From the NCBI GenBank assembly GCA_020348445.1, contig CP070751.1, positions 2,047,948-2,111,947 on the forward strand: 64,000 bases of DNA, written 5' to 3'. Both the position numbers and the translations under genes were made by a program. This DNA comes from Thermoplasmata archaeon (GTDB lineage: Archaea > Thermoplasmatota > Thermoplasmata > GCA-020350865). Below the pieces are notes generated by a model. The model was not told the origin of the DNA. It searched no databases and worked only from the letters and a program-made list of their open reading frames with translations. Shown here piece after piece: positions 47,701-56,200 of this stretch; within the stretch, counting starts at the first letter, position 1; each line of letters opens with the position of its first letter.

Positions 47701-50700
47701 CCGTGGCCTATGGGAATGTATATGTTGGGACATATTCCAGCCCTCAATATAATCCCGATAACTCAGGCTCGCTGTATTGTTTAGATGCGGCCACTGGAAC
47801 TATAGAATGGAACTACGAGGTTGGCGCAGATGACGATATCTATGCCTCACCTGCGGTTTGGAACGATATGGTTTTCATTCCTGTGAGGACTTACGACAGG
47901 ACTCTCTATGCCTTTGATGCAACCCCGGAGGATGGAATAGATGAGGGGTATGATGATCCCATTGGCGCAGACTATGACATAATATGGGCTCACAATCTCT
48001 ATGCAAGCAAGATATCATCCTCACCTGCCGTGGCAAACGGCAGGGTTTTCATAGGTGCAGGATGGGAATATAGTTGGGGTGACATATACTGCCTAGATGC
48101 GGTGGGAGATGGAAATGGAGGAACAAGGGAGATATGGAAATATACAACCCCGGATTTTGTCTACGGCTCACCCTCTGTGGCAAATGGTTGTTTATTTGTA
48201 ACAGATACAGAGGGATATGTTTACAAATTTGGTGCAATGAATGGAACAGATCTGACGATAAACCACTGGGATATTACATTAACACCCCCCACCCCTCAGG
48301 AGAACGGCACCGAGATCATCATCCAGGCCATAGTAACGAATTTGGGCAATATCGATGCCGTGGATGTGATGGTAAGGGTCTTTGACGATCTTAACGATAA
48401 CGGCATCATGGATTTAGGGGAGCAGATAGGGACCGATGAGATCATTGGCTTGATACCAGCGTACGGGGAGGGAACAGTATCTGTTACCTGGACCGCTCAA
48501 CCAATCGACTACCATAATATCTATGTGATTGTAGATCCATTAAACTCCATTTTGGAGGTAAAAGAGCACAATAACAAGGCTTGGACTTTCTTTGCGGTAG
48601 AGCCTATCACTTATGGTGTGGATTATATAATCATAAGAACAGAACCGAGGGGAGGAGGTGAGTTGGTGGGGGATAAAAACTACATCATCGGTGAAAAAGA
48701 CACATTCTATTGCGCAGGATATAACTTAAGCATAGGTTATGTGAAAGACTTAGAAGCAGTCTGGGAGAGCAACGACACAGACATAGCCCAAGTCACGTCC
48801 CCTGGGATCGCAACAACGTTCACAGCAAGTCTGATCAATTCAGGCTTTGTTTATGTTTCTGCCACAAATGGTACAATTACAAATGTAACTGGAATGTTGA
48901 CTGTTCTTCCACCTGACGTGGACAGCATAATAATAAGAGACGAAGCAAATGGCCAGGGTTTATGGGTGACGAACAAATTCTACGGCGTTGGTGCCGAGGA
49001 CTATTTCTACTGTGCCGGGTACAATTTAACTTCTGGTAATTATGTTAAGGATGTTGAGTCCGAATGGTGGAGCAACAACACGCTTTTAGGCACAGTGACA
49101 TCACCTGCAATTGTTACCACCTTTAAAGCAAGTGACTTTAACTCAGGTGTATTATTCGTTCGTGCAACTTATCAAGGGGCTTATACAAACGCTTCTGGGC
49201 CAATCACCGTGTTACAAGCCGGCTTGGATTATATAGTCATAAGAAATGAACCCAACGGATTGGGCGAGGAGGTAGGGGACAGAGTCTATGGAATAGGAGA
49301 ATCTGACACATTCTATTGCGCAGGTTACAATTTAACGGCTGGCTATATTCAGGATGTTTCAGCCGATTGGGAATCCAATAATACCAATATCGCGACGGTG
49401 ACTTCGCCTGGAATCGACACTACATTCACTGCAAGCACCTCAAACTGGGGTGTGTTTAAGATAACTGCGACATGCACCTTCCTTTCAAATGAAACAGGCA
49501 CGATCACCATTTTACCGCCTTCTCCAGACAGCATAGTGATCCGCACCAAGTCAGAAAATGGAGGCTCCTGGGTTGGGGATATGATTTACGGAGTTGGTGA
49601 CTCCGATACATTCTATTGTGCTGCTTACAATATCACCTATGGTTATATCGAAGATGTGAGTGCATACTGGACAAGCAGTGCTCCTTCTATTGCATGGGTT
49701 ACCTCCCCTGGGATTTTCACCAACTTTTCCGTAGGAAACACATCCTATGGTGATGTCTTTGTCTCAGCATTCTATAACAGCCTCTCGAACCGAACCGGTA
49801 CATTAACAATCCTTCCTCCCACCGTGGGTTATATCGTAATTCGTGATGAACCGGATAATGGGGGTGATGAGGTCGGGGATAGAGTCTATGGGTTAGGAGA
49901 TTCGGACACATTCTATTGCGCAGGTTACAATGTCACGGCTGGCTATATTCAGGATGTTTCAGCCGATTGGGAATCCAATAATACCAATATTGCCACGGTG
50001 ACTTCACCTGGAATTAGCACCACATTCAATGCAAGCACCTCAAACTGGGGTGTGTTCAAGATAACTGCGACATACGCCTTCCTTACAGATGCAACAGGCA
50101 AGATCACCATTTTACCGCCTTCTCCGGACAGCATAGTGATCCGCAGCAAGTCAGGAAATAAAGGCTCCTGGGTTGGGGATATGATTTACGGAGTTGATGA
50201 CTCCGACAAATTCTATTGTGCTGCTTACAATGTCACCTATGGTTATATCGAAGATGTGAACGCAAACTGGGTAAGCAGTGTTCCTTCTATTGCATGGGTT
50301 ACCTCCCCTGGAATTTTCACGACATTTTCTGCCGGTAGCACCTCTTTTGGTGATGTTTACGTAACAGCATATTACAACAGTCTGTCAAACCGTACCGGCA
50401 CTTTAACAATCCTTCCTCCGACCGTGGATTATATCTTGATTCGGGATGAGCCTGATAATGGGGGCGAGGAGGTCGGGGACAGAATTTATGGAGTAGGCGA
50501 TTCCGACACTTTCTACTGTGCAGGTTATAACGATACCATCGGTTATACTGAGGATTTGGATGCTGATTGGGCCCTTACAAATTTCAATGTGGGAGATGTC
50601 ACAACCCCTGGCATCTCCACAGATTTTACTGCAAGCTCCACATCATGGGGAGATACTTATCTCACTGCAACATACGATGACCTATCCGATCAAACAGGGG

Positions 50701-51893
50701 AATTGACTGTCCTTAAGCCCACTGTCGATTATATCATTATTCGTGATGAGCCTAATGGGGCAGGAAATGAGGTAGGTACCAAATCCTATGCCGTTGGGGG
50801 AACAGATACCTTCTATTGTGCTGGGTACAATAATACAAGTGATTACATAGATGATTTTCTGGCTGAATGGACCAGCAGCGCGCCCTCAATTGGGCATGTC
50901 ACTACCTACGGTCACTTTACCACTTTCACGGCCAGCGATGAAAATTCAGGAACACTTACCGTTACTGCAAAATACAATCAGTTAGAGGACACAACCGGTG
51001 TCCTCACCGTGCTTGCCCCTAAAGTGGATTATGCAATAATCGAGGATGAAAATGGCAACGATGTTGAGGGAACGGAACTTGATCCCTTTGATTCCATCAC
51101 GATCTACTGTGCCGGTTATAACTCAACAGCTGGCTTCATCGGAAACCTTGAAGTCATATGGGAAAGCGGGAACTCCTCTGTTGCCGATGTTACCTCCCCG
51201 GGAAGCGAATCCACACTCACTGCAAGTGAAAACGAGCCGGGGCAGACATTGATTACGGCCACATTCCAGGGAAGTCCAATTGCTTTTGCTAATATATTTG
51301 TGGTGGATGATATCGCCCCAATCGCAGATGCAGGTGAGGATCAGATTGTAAATCCGGGGGAAACTGTCCTTTTAGACGCAAGCGGCTCAAGTGACAATAT
51401 AAAAATAGTCTCATACACATGGTCCTTTGAGGAGAATGGAGAGCCAGTTACCCTCTCTGGAAAAAATACACAGTACGAGTTCACAAAGGCTGGAACCTAC
51501 ACAATCACTTTGACTGTCACCGACTCAGGAGGAAATATAGATACCGATGAAATTATAATCACAGTAAAGGAAAAGATTCAAACAGAAGAGACCATGTGGT
51601 GGTTATGGATTTTGATTGTCATCATTGTGATCATTGTTGTTCTTCTTCTGCTGTTTATTATGACGAAGAAGAAGAAAAAAGAAGAAGTTCTTCTACCAGC
51701 CCAGGTACCTGGTCCCGCAACAATGACGCCTCCCACATCTGCACAAACAACCTCGATTGCCCAAAAGCAGCTTGCATCTGTTACAGTAGGTTGTCCATCA
51801 TGCAAAAACAATTTCAAGGTGCAGCCTGCAGGCACTGGGTTGATGACCGTGACATGCCCGCAATGCGGAGCATCGGGCCAGATACGATTCTAA
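44709..51893 (+). CDS. Giant surface protein: two PQQ-type propellers, nine Ig-like repeats, TM, zinc-ribbon tail
   Basis: 2394 residues. The frame opens at ATG 44664, but AGGTGAG at 44699-44705 favours ATG 44709, which also gives a clean signal peptide (about 1-35). Two PQQ/quinoprotein-type beta-propellers (about 45-495 and 700-1175; repeated SSPAVANGKVYVG and LDA blocks) flank an FN3/Ig pair (about 500-690). CARDB (about 1180-1295) leads to nine Ig-like repeats (about 1298-2190) with FYCAGYN strands, then one PKD domain (about 2192-2280), a TM helix (about 2295-2315) and a cytoplasmic zinc ribbon (CPSC near 2363, CPQCG near 2385) that closes the protein. The propeller motifs do not prove PQQ binding; such propellers often bind proteins. 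The zinc ribbon after a TM helix suggests a partner inside the cell. It overlaps the end of the convergent htpX gene by four bases. Confidence 0.88.
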   Translation: MRRERNIVKIFLISVVLFLNTLSIAGMVNTPFISDVIDGGILKNIEDADTDLQQRGTRGIETHDWYMFHGNTAHTGAADPSVSAPDTNDTAWTFTTASDIEASAAVVGDMVYFANIYGNCDDDCMIYGINETTGNYWNFTDIDYGGDNSFRSSPAIADIQGYGNMLFIGSIGMGATPDFAYGLDANPDDNNDGVYDELDTDEGLDDLPDANYDLIWRSKLADYSSISSPLVAYIPSLDSHVVYVVGGQTLHALSAVNGDYIWNFTTGGYISTSPALGYNLLGNPVVYIASDDGFLYALDARGVGGSTTVKWQYDMGGWVDSSPTIADDRVFIGGWGDGILHCLDATPEDGNDEGVNDIPGVDYDVIWTFDIGDDYIYSTPAVHNGVVFITGYNSGYIYALEENVNQPSTSIIWSYNIGGGFGYSSPAIADGKVFVGSKDSHKVIALDEVGGGGTTTLIWEYETKGIVTASPAIANGKVYVGSEDNTFYVFGTSGYVNKKPYPPKLYSPLNTQVITSPSPRFDWSDAVDKDGYIESYIIEIDDDPYFNSPEYTQIDITETHYFPSFISDGTYFWHVRAKDNEGAYSIWSETWEFTIDTINDPPVVTVVSPKGGEVWAGTHDIYWYAYDYENDRMSFDLWLSDNSGASYDILLASGLTSHVREWRFETTVYPDGVNYRIKINVTDMYGLKSEDNSDADFEIDNGQGVIYDDWPQFHRNTNNTGYSPSQAPETNNTNWIFDTEREIDASPAIFGGMVFIGNHNGTFYALNETTGNVIWQYDHTDIWSWCDTSPAVGYVPQLNTYAAFFGLTISTGYNFFAMDIDGLSDGDDGISEGTLPANYNLNGDVLWAYKAESSGALSSSPTVFEESVYICFYETESGAQNSSLWAFDVNGYFDGDDWLPDDTLSPDFRYADVLWTFNTNSFAATSSPAVENVPGLGALVFVGTTEGYWPSELDPNLYALDANPFDDLVDQGLADPPGSFYDLIWETKLDDYLFSSPAVAYGNVYVGTYSSPQYNPDNSGSLYCLDAATGTIEWNYEVGADDDIYASPAVWNDMVFIPVRTYDRTLYAFDATPEDGIDEGYDDPIGADYDIIWAHNLYASKISSSPAVANGRVFIGAGWEYSWGDIYCLDAVGDGNGGTREIWKYTTPDFVYGSPSVANGCLFVTDTEGYVYKFGAMNGTDLTINHWDITLTPPTPQENGTEIIIQAIVTNLGNIDAVDVMVRVFDDLNDNGIMDLGEQIGTDEIIGLIPAYGEGTVSVTWTAQPIDYHNIYVIVDPLNSILEVKEHNNKAWTFFAVEPITYGVDYIIIRTEPRGGGELVGDKNYIIGEKDTFYCAGYNLSIGYVKDLEAVWESNDTDIAQVTSPGIATTFTASLINSGFVYVSATNGTITNVTGMLTVLPPDVDSIIIRDEANGQGLWVTNKFYGVGAEDYFYCAGYNLTSGNYVKDVESEWWSNNTLLGTVTSPAIVTTFKASDFNSGVLFVRATYQGAYTNASGPITVLQAGLDYIVIRNEPNGLGEEVGDRVYGIGESDTFYCAGYNLTAGYIQDVSADWESNNTNIATVTSPGIDTTFTASTSNWGVFKITATCTFLSNETGTITILPPSPDSIVIRTKSENGGSWVGDMIYGVGDSDTFYCAAYNITYGYIEDVSAYWTSSAPSIAWVTSPGIFTNFSVGNTSYGDVFVSAFYNSLSNRTGTLTILPPTVGYIVIRDEPDNGGDEVGDRVYGLGDSDTFYCAGYNVTAGYIQDVSADWESNNTNIATVTSPGISTTFNASTSNWGVFKITATYAFLTDATGKITILPPSPDSIVIRSKSGNKGSWVGDMIYGVDDSDKFYCAAYNVTYGYIEDVNANWVSSVPSIAWVTSPGIFTTFSAGSTSFGDVYVTAYYNSLSNRTGTLTILPPTVDYILIRDEPDNGGEEVGDRIYGVGDSDTFYCAGYNDTIGYTEDLDADWALTNFNVGDVTTPGISTDFTASSTSWGDTYLTATYDDLSDQTGELTVLKPTVDYIIIRDEPNGAGNEVGTKSYAVGGTDTFYCAGYNNTSDYIDDFLAEWTSSAPSIGHVTTYGHFTTFTASDENSGTLTVTAKYNQLEDTTGVLTVLAPKVDYAIIEDENGNDVEGTELDPFDSITIYCAGYNSTAGFIGNLEVIWESGNSSVADVTSPGSESTLTASENEPGQTLITATFQGSPIAFANIFVVDDIAPIADAGEDQIVNPGETVLLDASGSSDNIKIVSYTWSFEENGEPVTLSGKNTQYEFTKAGTYTITLTVTDSGGNIDTDEIIITVKEKIQTEETMWWLWILIVIIVIIVVLLLLFIMTKKKKKEEVLLPAQVPGPATMTPPTSAQTTSIAQKQLASVTVGCPSCKNNFKVQPAGTGLMTVTCPQCGASGQIRF
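49220..50420 (+). repeat. Tandem 600-bp duplication inside the Ig-like repeat array
   Basis: Repeats 3+4 and 5+6 of the protein's Ig-like array are near copies. The DNA from about 49220 to 49820 recurs at exactly +600 (for example GGCTATATTCAGGATGTTTC near 49341 and 49941; ACCATTTTACCGCCTTCTCC near 49506 and 50106). Long runs are identical and the differences are mostly single bases, so the duplication is recent compared with the other repeats of the array. Confidence 0.8.
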
Positions 51894-52918
51894 ATATGCT
51901 TGTAGATGTTTTTGCCCATCCCACCACTTGCTTTAATTTCCTCCTCGATCTGTTTCAACTGAAGGATTCTTTTGAACGTTGCAGGATGTGTTGAGGAGAG
52001 CTCGTTCCAGCTGTCCCACTTCGTCCTTGCCTCAGCCTCCATAGCTTTTTCCAGTTCGTATTCATCCAAAACTCCATCTCCGTCCAAATCGTATTGATGA
52101 CGCTTTTGCATGATACTGGAAATCTCCAATTTTGCTGAAACAGGATCTCCTATGTAAAACGCTCTTGCCTTTCCAGTGTCCTTTTGAGAAAGGGAAAGTC
52201 CATATGTGATCTTCGTTAATGCAGAGCTCAATCCATGTGGATTCATTGTGATGTATGCGGAATAGGAATCTGCATAGTATTCCCTGAGTCTTGAGAGTCT
52301 TTTTACGAGAAGGAAAGTTATATAGTAGATGGCGAAGGCAAGACCAGCCAAAAGCAGAAGAATTCCAGCGGCTTTATCTCTTGAACCCCTCCCTCCGAAG
52401 AAGAACATATAGGCTATCATGTACATCAAAAGGGGAATGGCACCCGCAATGGTCATTATAATAACGTCTTTGTGTTTTAGATGGCCGATTTCATGACCAA
52501 GGACTGCTTTAATCTCCTCGTTGTTGAGCCTGGTTAAAAGGCCTGTATGAACTGCCAATGTTGCCGAGTTTAAGGTTCTGCCAAATACGAAGGCGTTAGG
52601 ACTGGAGTCCTCCACTATTGCCAACCTCGGCATTGGAATTTCAGATTTTTGACATAGTTCAGTGACCATGTTCTCGAGAAAGGGATTCTCCCCTTTTCTT
52701 ATATACTTCAATTTCGTAGACCAGGCCACTATGCTGGGACCAATTGCCCACTGTAATAGTATGAACAATAGTGTAAGGAATATCACTATGGCCCATCCAT
52801 AAATTCCGGCTCCTTGAAGCAGAATCAGGGCAATGGCTCCTATAAGAATAAAAAGAAACAGCCATACAAGAAATAATGTTGTGGCCATGCCCCTCTTCAA
52901 CGCGCCCAAGGATGCCAT
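51890..52918 (-). CDS. htpX: HtpX-type M48 membrane metalloprotease with EF-hand loop
   Basis: 342 residues, longer than typical HtpX (about 290). Two N-terminal TM helices (about 12-35, 40-60), then the zinc motif HEIGH (142-146), two more TM helices (about 153-175, 185-207), the third zinc ligand Glu213 (LREYYADSYSA), and the late STHP..RI block (about 315-325). Between the last two lies an extra segment with a textbook EF-hand loop, DLDGDGVLDEYE (277-288): Asp at loop positions 1, 3, 5 and 9, Leu at 8, Glu at 12. HtpX degrades damaged membrane proteins. The calcium-site insertion is unusual for the family and suggests metal-controlled activity. A TATA-like AATATTTATT lies about 25-30 bases before ATG 52918, so the transcript is probably leaderless. 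Its last codons overlap the convergent giant gene. Confidence 0.92.
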   Translation of the reverse strand: MASLGALKRGMATTLFLVWLFLFILIGAIALILLQGAGIYGWAIVIFLTLLFILLQWAIGPSIVAWSTKLKYIRKGENPFLENMVTELCQKSEIPMPRLAIVEDSSPNAFVFGRTLNSATLAVHTGLLTRLNNEEIKAVLGHEIGHLKHKDVIIMTIAGAIPLLMYMIAYMFFFGGRGSRDKAAGILLLLAGLAFAIYYITFLLVKRLSRLREYYADSYSAYITMNPHGLSSALTKITYGLSLSQKDTGKARAFYIGDPVSAKLEISSIMQKRHQYDLDGDGVLDEYELEKAMEAEARTKWDSWNELSSTHPATFKRILQLKQIEEEIKASGGMGKNIYKHI

Positions 52919-53220
52919 TGTGCAGGTTATTAGGTTTTGTTAATAAATATTTTTTTGTTTAGCAAAGAAGGTTAAGTAAAATGACCTCATATTATGAATA
53001 ATAGGGTCGATGAGAGCCAAACTGCTGGTTTTTTGGCGTTTTCGTGGTAATTACCGTGGATATTATAAATATTAATGCATTTTATATGATAAAAACAGTA
53101 GGATCTAAGATTCCATGAAAAAATCTAAAAAAGCGTGAATAATCCCAAATACACCCCAATTTACCAAACCAAATATATAAATATACTGATGGATTTATAC
53201 TTAAAAACTATAACGCATTG
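52919..53220. other. AT-rich divergent intergenic region
   Basis: Holds the htpX promoter on the left and, on the right, CCAAATATATAAATATAC (about 53169-53186), a TATA box placed for a short leader before the gene at 53221. A perfect palindrome GGTAATTACC is at 53046-53055, without known meaning. The CTGTTCCA block of the other surface-protein promoters is not present. No gene is seen. Confidence 0.45.
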
Positions 53221-56200
53221 ATGGGATGTGTAAAAATGAGGAAGCTTGTGAGTGTTTCAATAGTGGGCGCAATGATGCTAACTTTGATTTTCGGCTTGTT
53301 TGGAGGAGTGGTGGAGGAGGGTAAATGTGAAATTGTTTACGACATTTCAACAAACACCATTTATGTTAATAGCTCCGATAGTTTTTTAGCATCTATTGAT
53401 GGCAGTGTTCCTGATAGTATTTTTTGGCACAACCCCGCCGAAAACTCCTATCATACAACAGCAAATATCCAAGTCAATGACAGCGCAACATTAACTATTA
53501 ATCCAACTCAAAAGCTGAAATTATACAATGCCTCAGAATTGCTTTTTTTAACGGTTAGAGGTATTTTGATAGCAAATGGAAATAATGAATTAAATACGAT
53601 TTCTATTGATTCTAACAGCACTTCCCCATCAGCAGGTGACTGGGGAGGAATAAGATTTATAACTGAAATCTCTGCAAGTTCAATTTTGAATTTTGTTTAC
53701 ATTGCTAATGCAACTCAAGCAATATATTGTGAAAAAAGTAACATAACGATTTCAAATGCCATAATTACCCAGAATACTGATTATGGAATGTATATAAAAG
53801 ATTCATCACCAACCCTCAAGAAAATTCAAATGCTTAACAATGGGAATGGTGATCCTTTAGATTGTGGTGTTTATTTTGAGAATTCAAAATCGATTTTTGA
53901 AAACTGTTCTGTGATCAACTCAGATTTCTATGATATTATCCTTTTTGGCTCCTCAAATATAACAACAATGAACTCAACTTTTGACGATGATAAAGTATTA
54001 GGGATTGGGTCGACCTATAAATTCATTGTAAGATGGTACCTTCATGTTTTGGTAACGGAGGAGGGGGGGATAAATCCAATCGCTGATGCAAATGTATACA
54101 TAAAAAATTCAACAGGTGTTCCTATTCAAGGATCTCCTTTTAAAACAGCTAGTGATGGAAATGTTAGGTGGATCAAGGTAATCGAGTATATTAGAGATGG
54201 CTCGCTTACAAGAATTTCTCATACACCGCATAATATTACAGTAATGCATGATGAATATTATACTGGATACGCCAAACCCAGCCCCCAAATGACAACCTCT
54301 AAAAAGGTCCAGATAAATCTTACCATGTTAAGACGAGATTTGACCACCACAACTTCCGACATATCCTTCTCCCCGCCCGATATTCCTATTGCCGGTGAGG
54401 AGCTTTGGATCAGAGCCAAAATTTATAATGTTGAGGTCGATGATGCCTATGATGTTCGTGTTTTAATTGTAGATAACGCTCCAGAGGGAAGTCAGACCAT
54501 CCATAACTCCTCAATCGGTGAAATCAAAGGTAACAGCTCGAAGAATGCGGCAGATGTCTGGAACCCCACTCCTGGTATCCATATAATTGAAGTTTTCATT
54601 GATCCATATGATACAATACCCGAAATAAATGATACTGCACCCCCCGGATGGGCCGAAAATAACAATTACGCATCGATAGAAATTTCTGTGAATGCACTAC
54701 CTTTTGTAAATATTACGAACCCAGAAAATGATACTGAGGTAAATCGTTCCCTATTTATACGGGGAACAGCCAACGACGATCCAAGGGATGATGAGATGGG
54801 TAGTAATATCACTCGAGTTGATATAAAATTGGATGAATATGATTGGGTTGAATTACAAGCGACTTCACTTAACTTAACATATAATACCTTAGTTGGGAGA
54901 TGGGAATGGTTTTATGGTTGGGACACAACCCAATGGAATGGGACCCCAATTGCAGACGGTAATTACACTATATACGCAAGATCCTGGGACAACTATCATT
55001 TCTCTGATATTTACAGTGTAGACATAGCAATAAACAACACTGGGGCCAATACTCCGCCAAATGCTGTAATCAGCTCACCAACTGAACCAAACGAATTCAA
55101 CGTTAGTCAAGAAATTACCTTTGATGGTACTGAATCAACTGATGATGAAAACCCGCAAAATCTTAACTTTTCATGGGATTTGGATGACACCGTAGATACA
55201 AATGGCGATGGCAATTTCACAAACGACAAAGAAGCATTTGGAAACATCACAATCCACGCCTACCACACGATAGGAGTTTTTACTGTAACACTTAACGTTA
55301 CAGATCCGCAGGGATTATCTGACTTTGATAATGTAACCATATGGGTCACAAACCACCTTCCTGTAGTGAATATAACAGTAAGTAACGTTCAACCTTACGA
55401 AGAAGACGTGGTATACTTTAACGGCTCGGAATCATTTGATCCAGACGGTAATATTGTAAGCTACACCTGGGATTTCAATGACAGCACACCAACTGCAACG
55501 GGCCCGGAGGTCAACCATACATACACCGAGCCTGGACCTTATAACGTGACCCTCACAGTCATGGATAATACCAACGCTCATAACACGACTTGGATTATAA
55601 TCGAGGTTCTTGACAATGCACAACCAAATGCACAAATAGATGACCCAGATCCTTTTGATACCTTCAATGTGTACGAGAAAATCTTTTTCAATGGCTCAGA
55701 TTCCTCTGACTTTAATGATAACGAGTTGGAATACTTCTGGGAGTTTGGAGATGGTAACACCTACCTTGAAAATGCCAGCAATTATCCAGATGGTGAGTAC
55801 GATGGTAAGACAACTTACAACTATTCCTATATTCCACCACTTAACACATTCACTGTAACATTAACGGTAAGAGATGACGACGGAGGGGAGGATTCAACCC
55901 TGATCACTATCTTTGTTAACAACTACCCACCAGTGGCCAATGCTACTTCCAACGTCACCACTGCACCCACGTATCAAAATGTCCAGTTCGATGCCTCCAA
56001 TTCAGAAGACGAGGACGGTGACACCCTCATTTATCGCTGGGACTTCGATGATGGCGGAATTAGCTCATCCGAAACCCCGGTGCATCAATATACGCAGGAT
56101 GGTGTTTACAACGTAACATTGAATGTTACAGATGGCGCTGCATATGATATAGACTGGATAATCATCACGATAACGAACCGGGCTCCGATTATCGAGGAAA

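Noticed and set aside
48600..51300. Regularly spaced repeats that could suggest a CRISPR array
   Set aside because: The period is about 300 bases and follows codons of the Ig-like repeats; no short identical repeats with unique spacers.
53046..53055. Palindrome GGTAATTACC as an operator
   Set aside because: A single short palindrome in AT-rich DNA, about 120 bases from either TATA box; too likely by chance.
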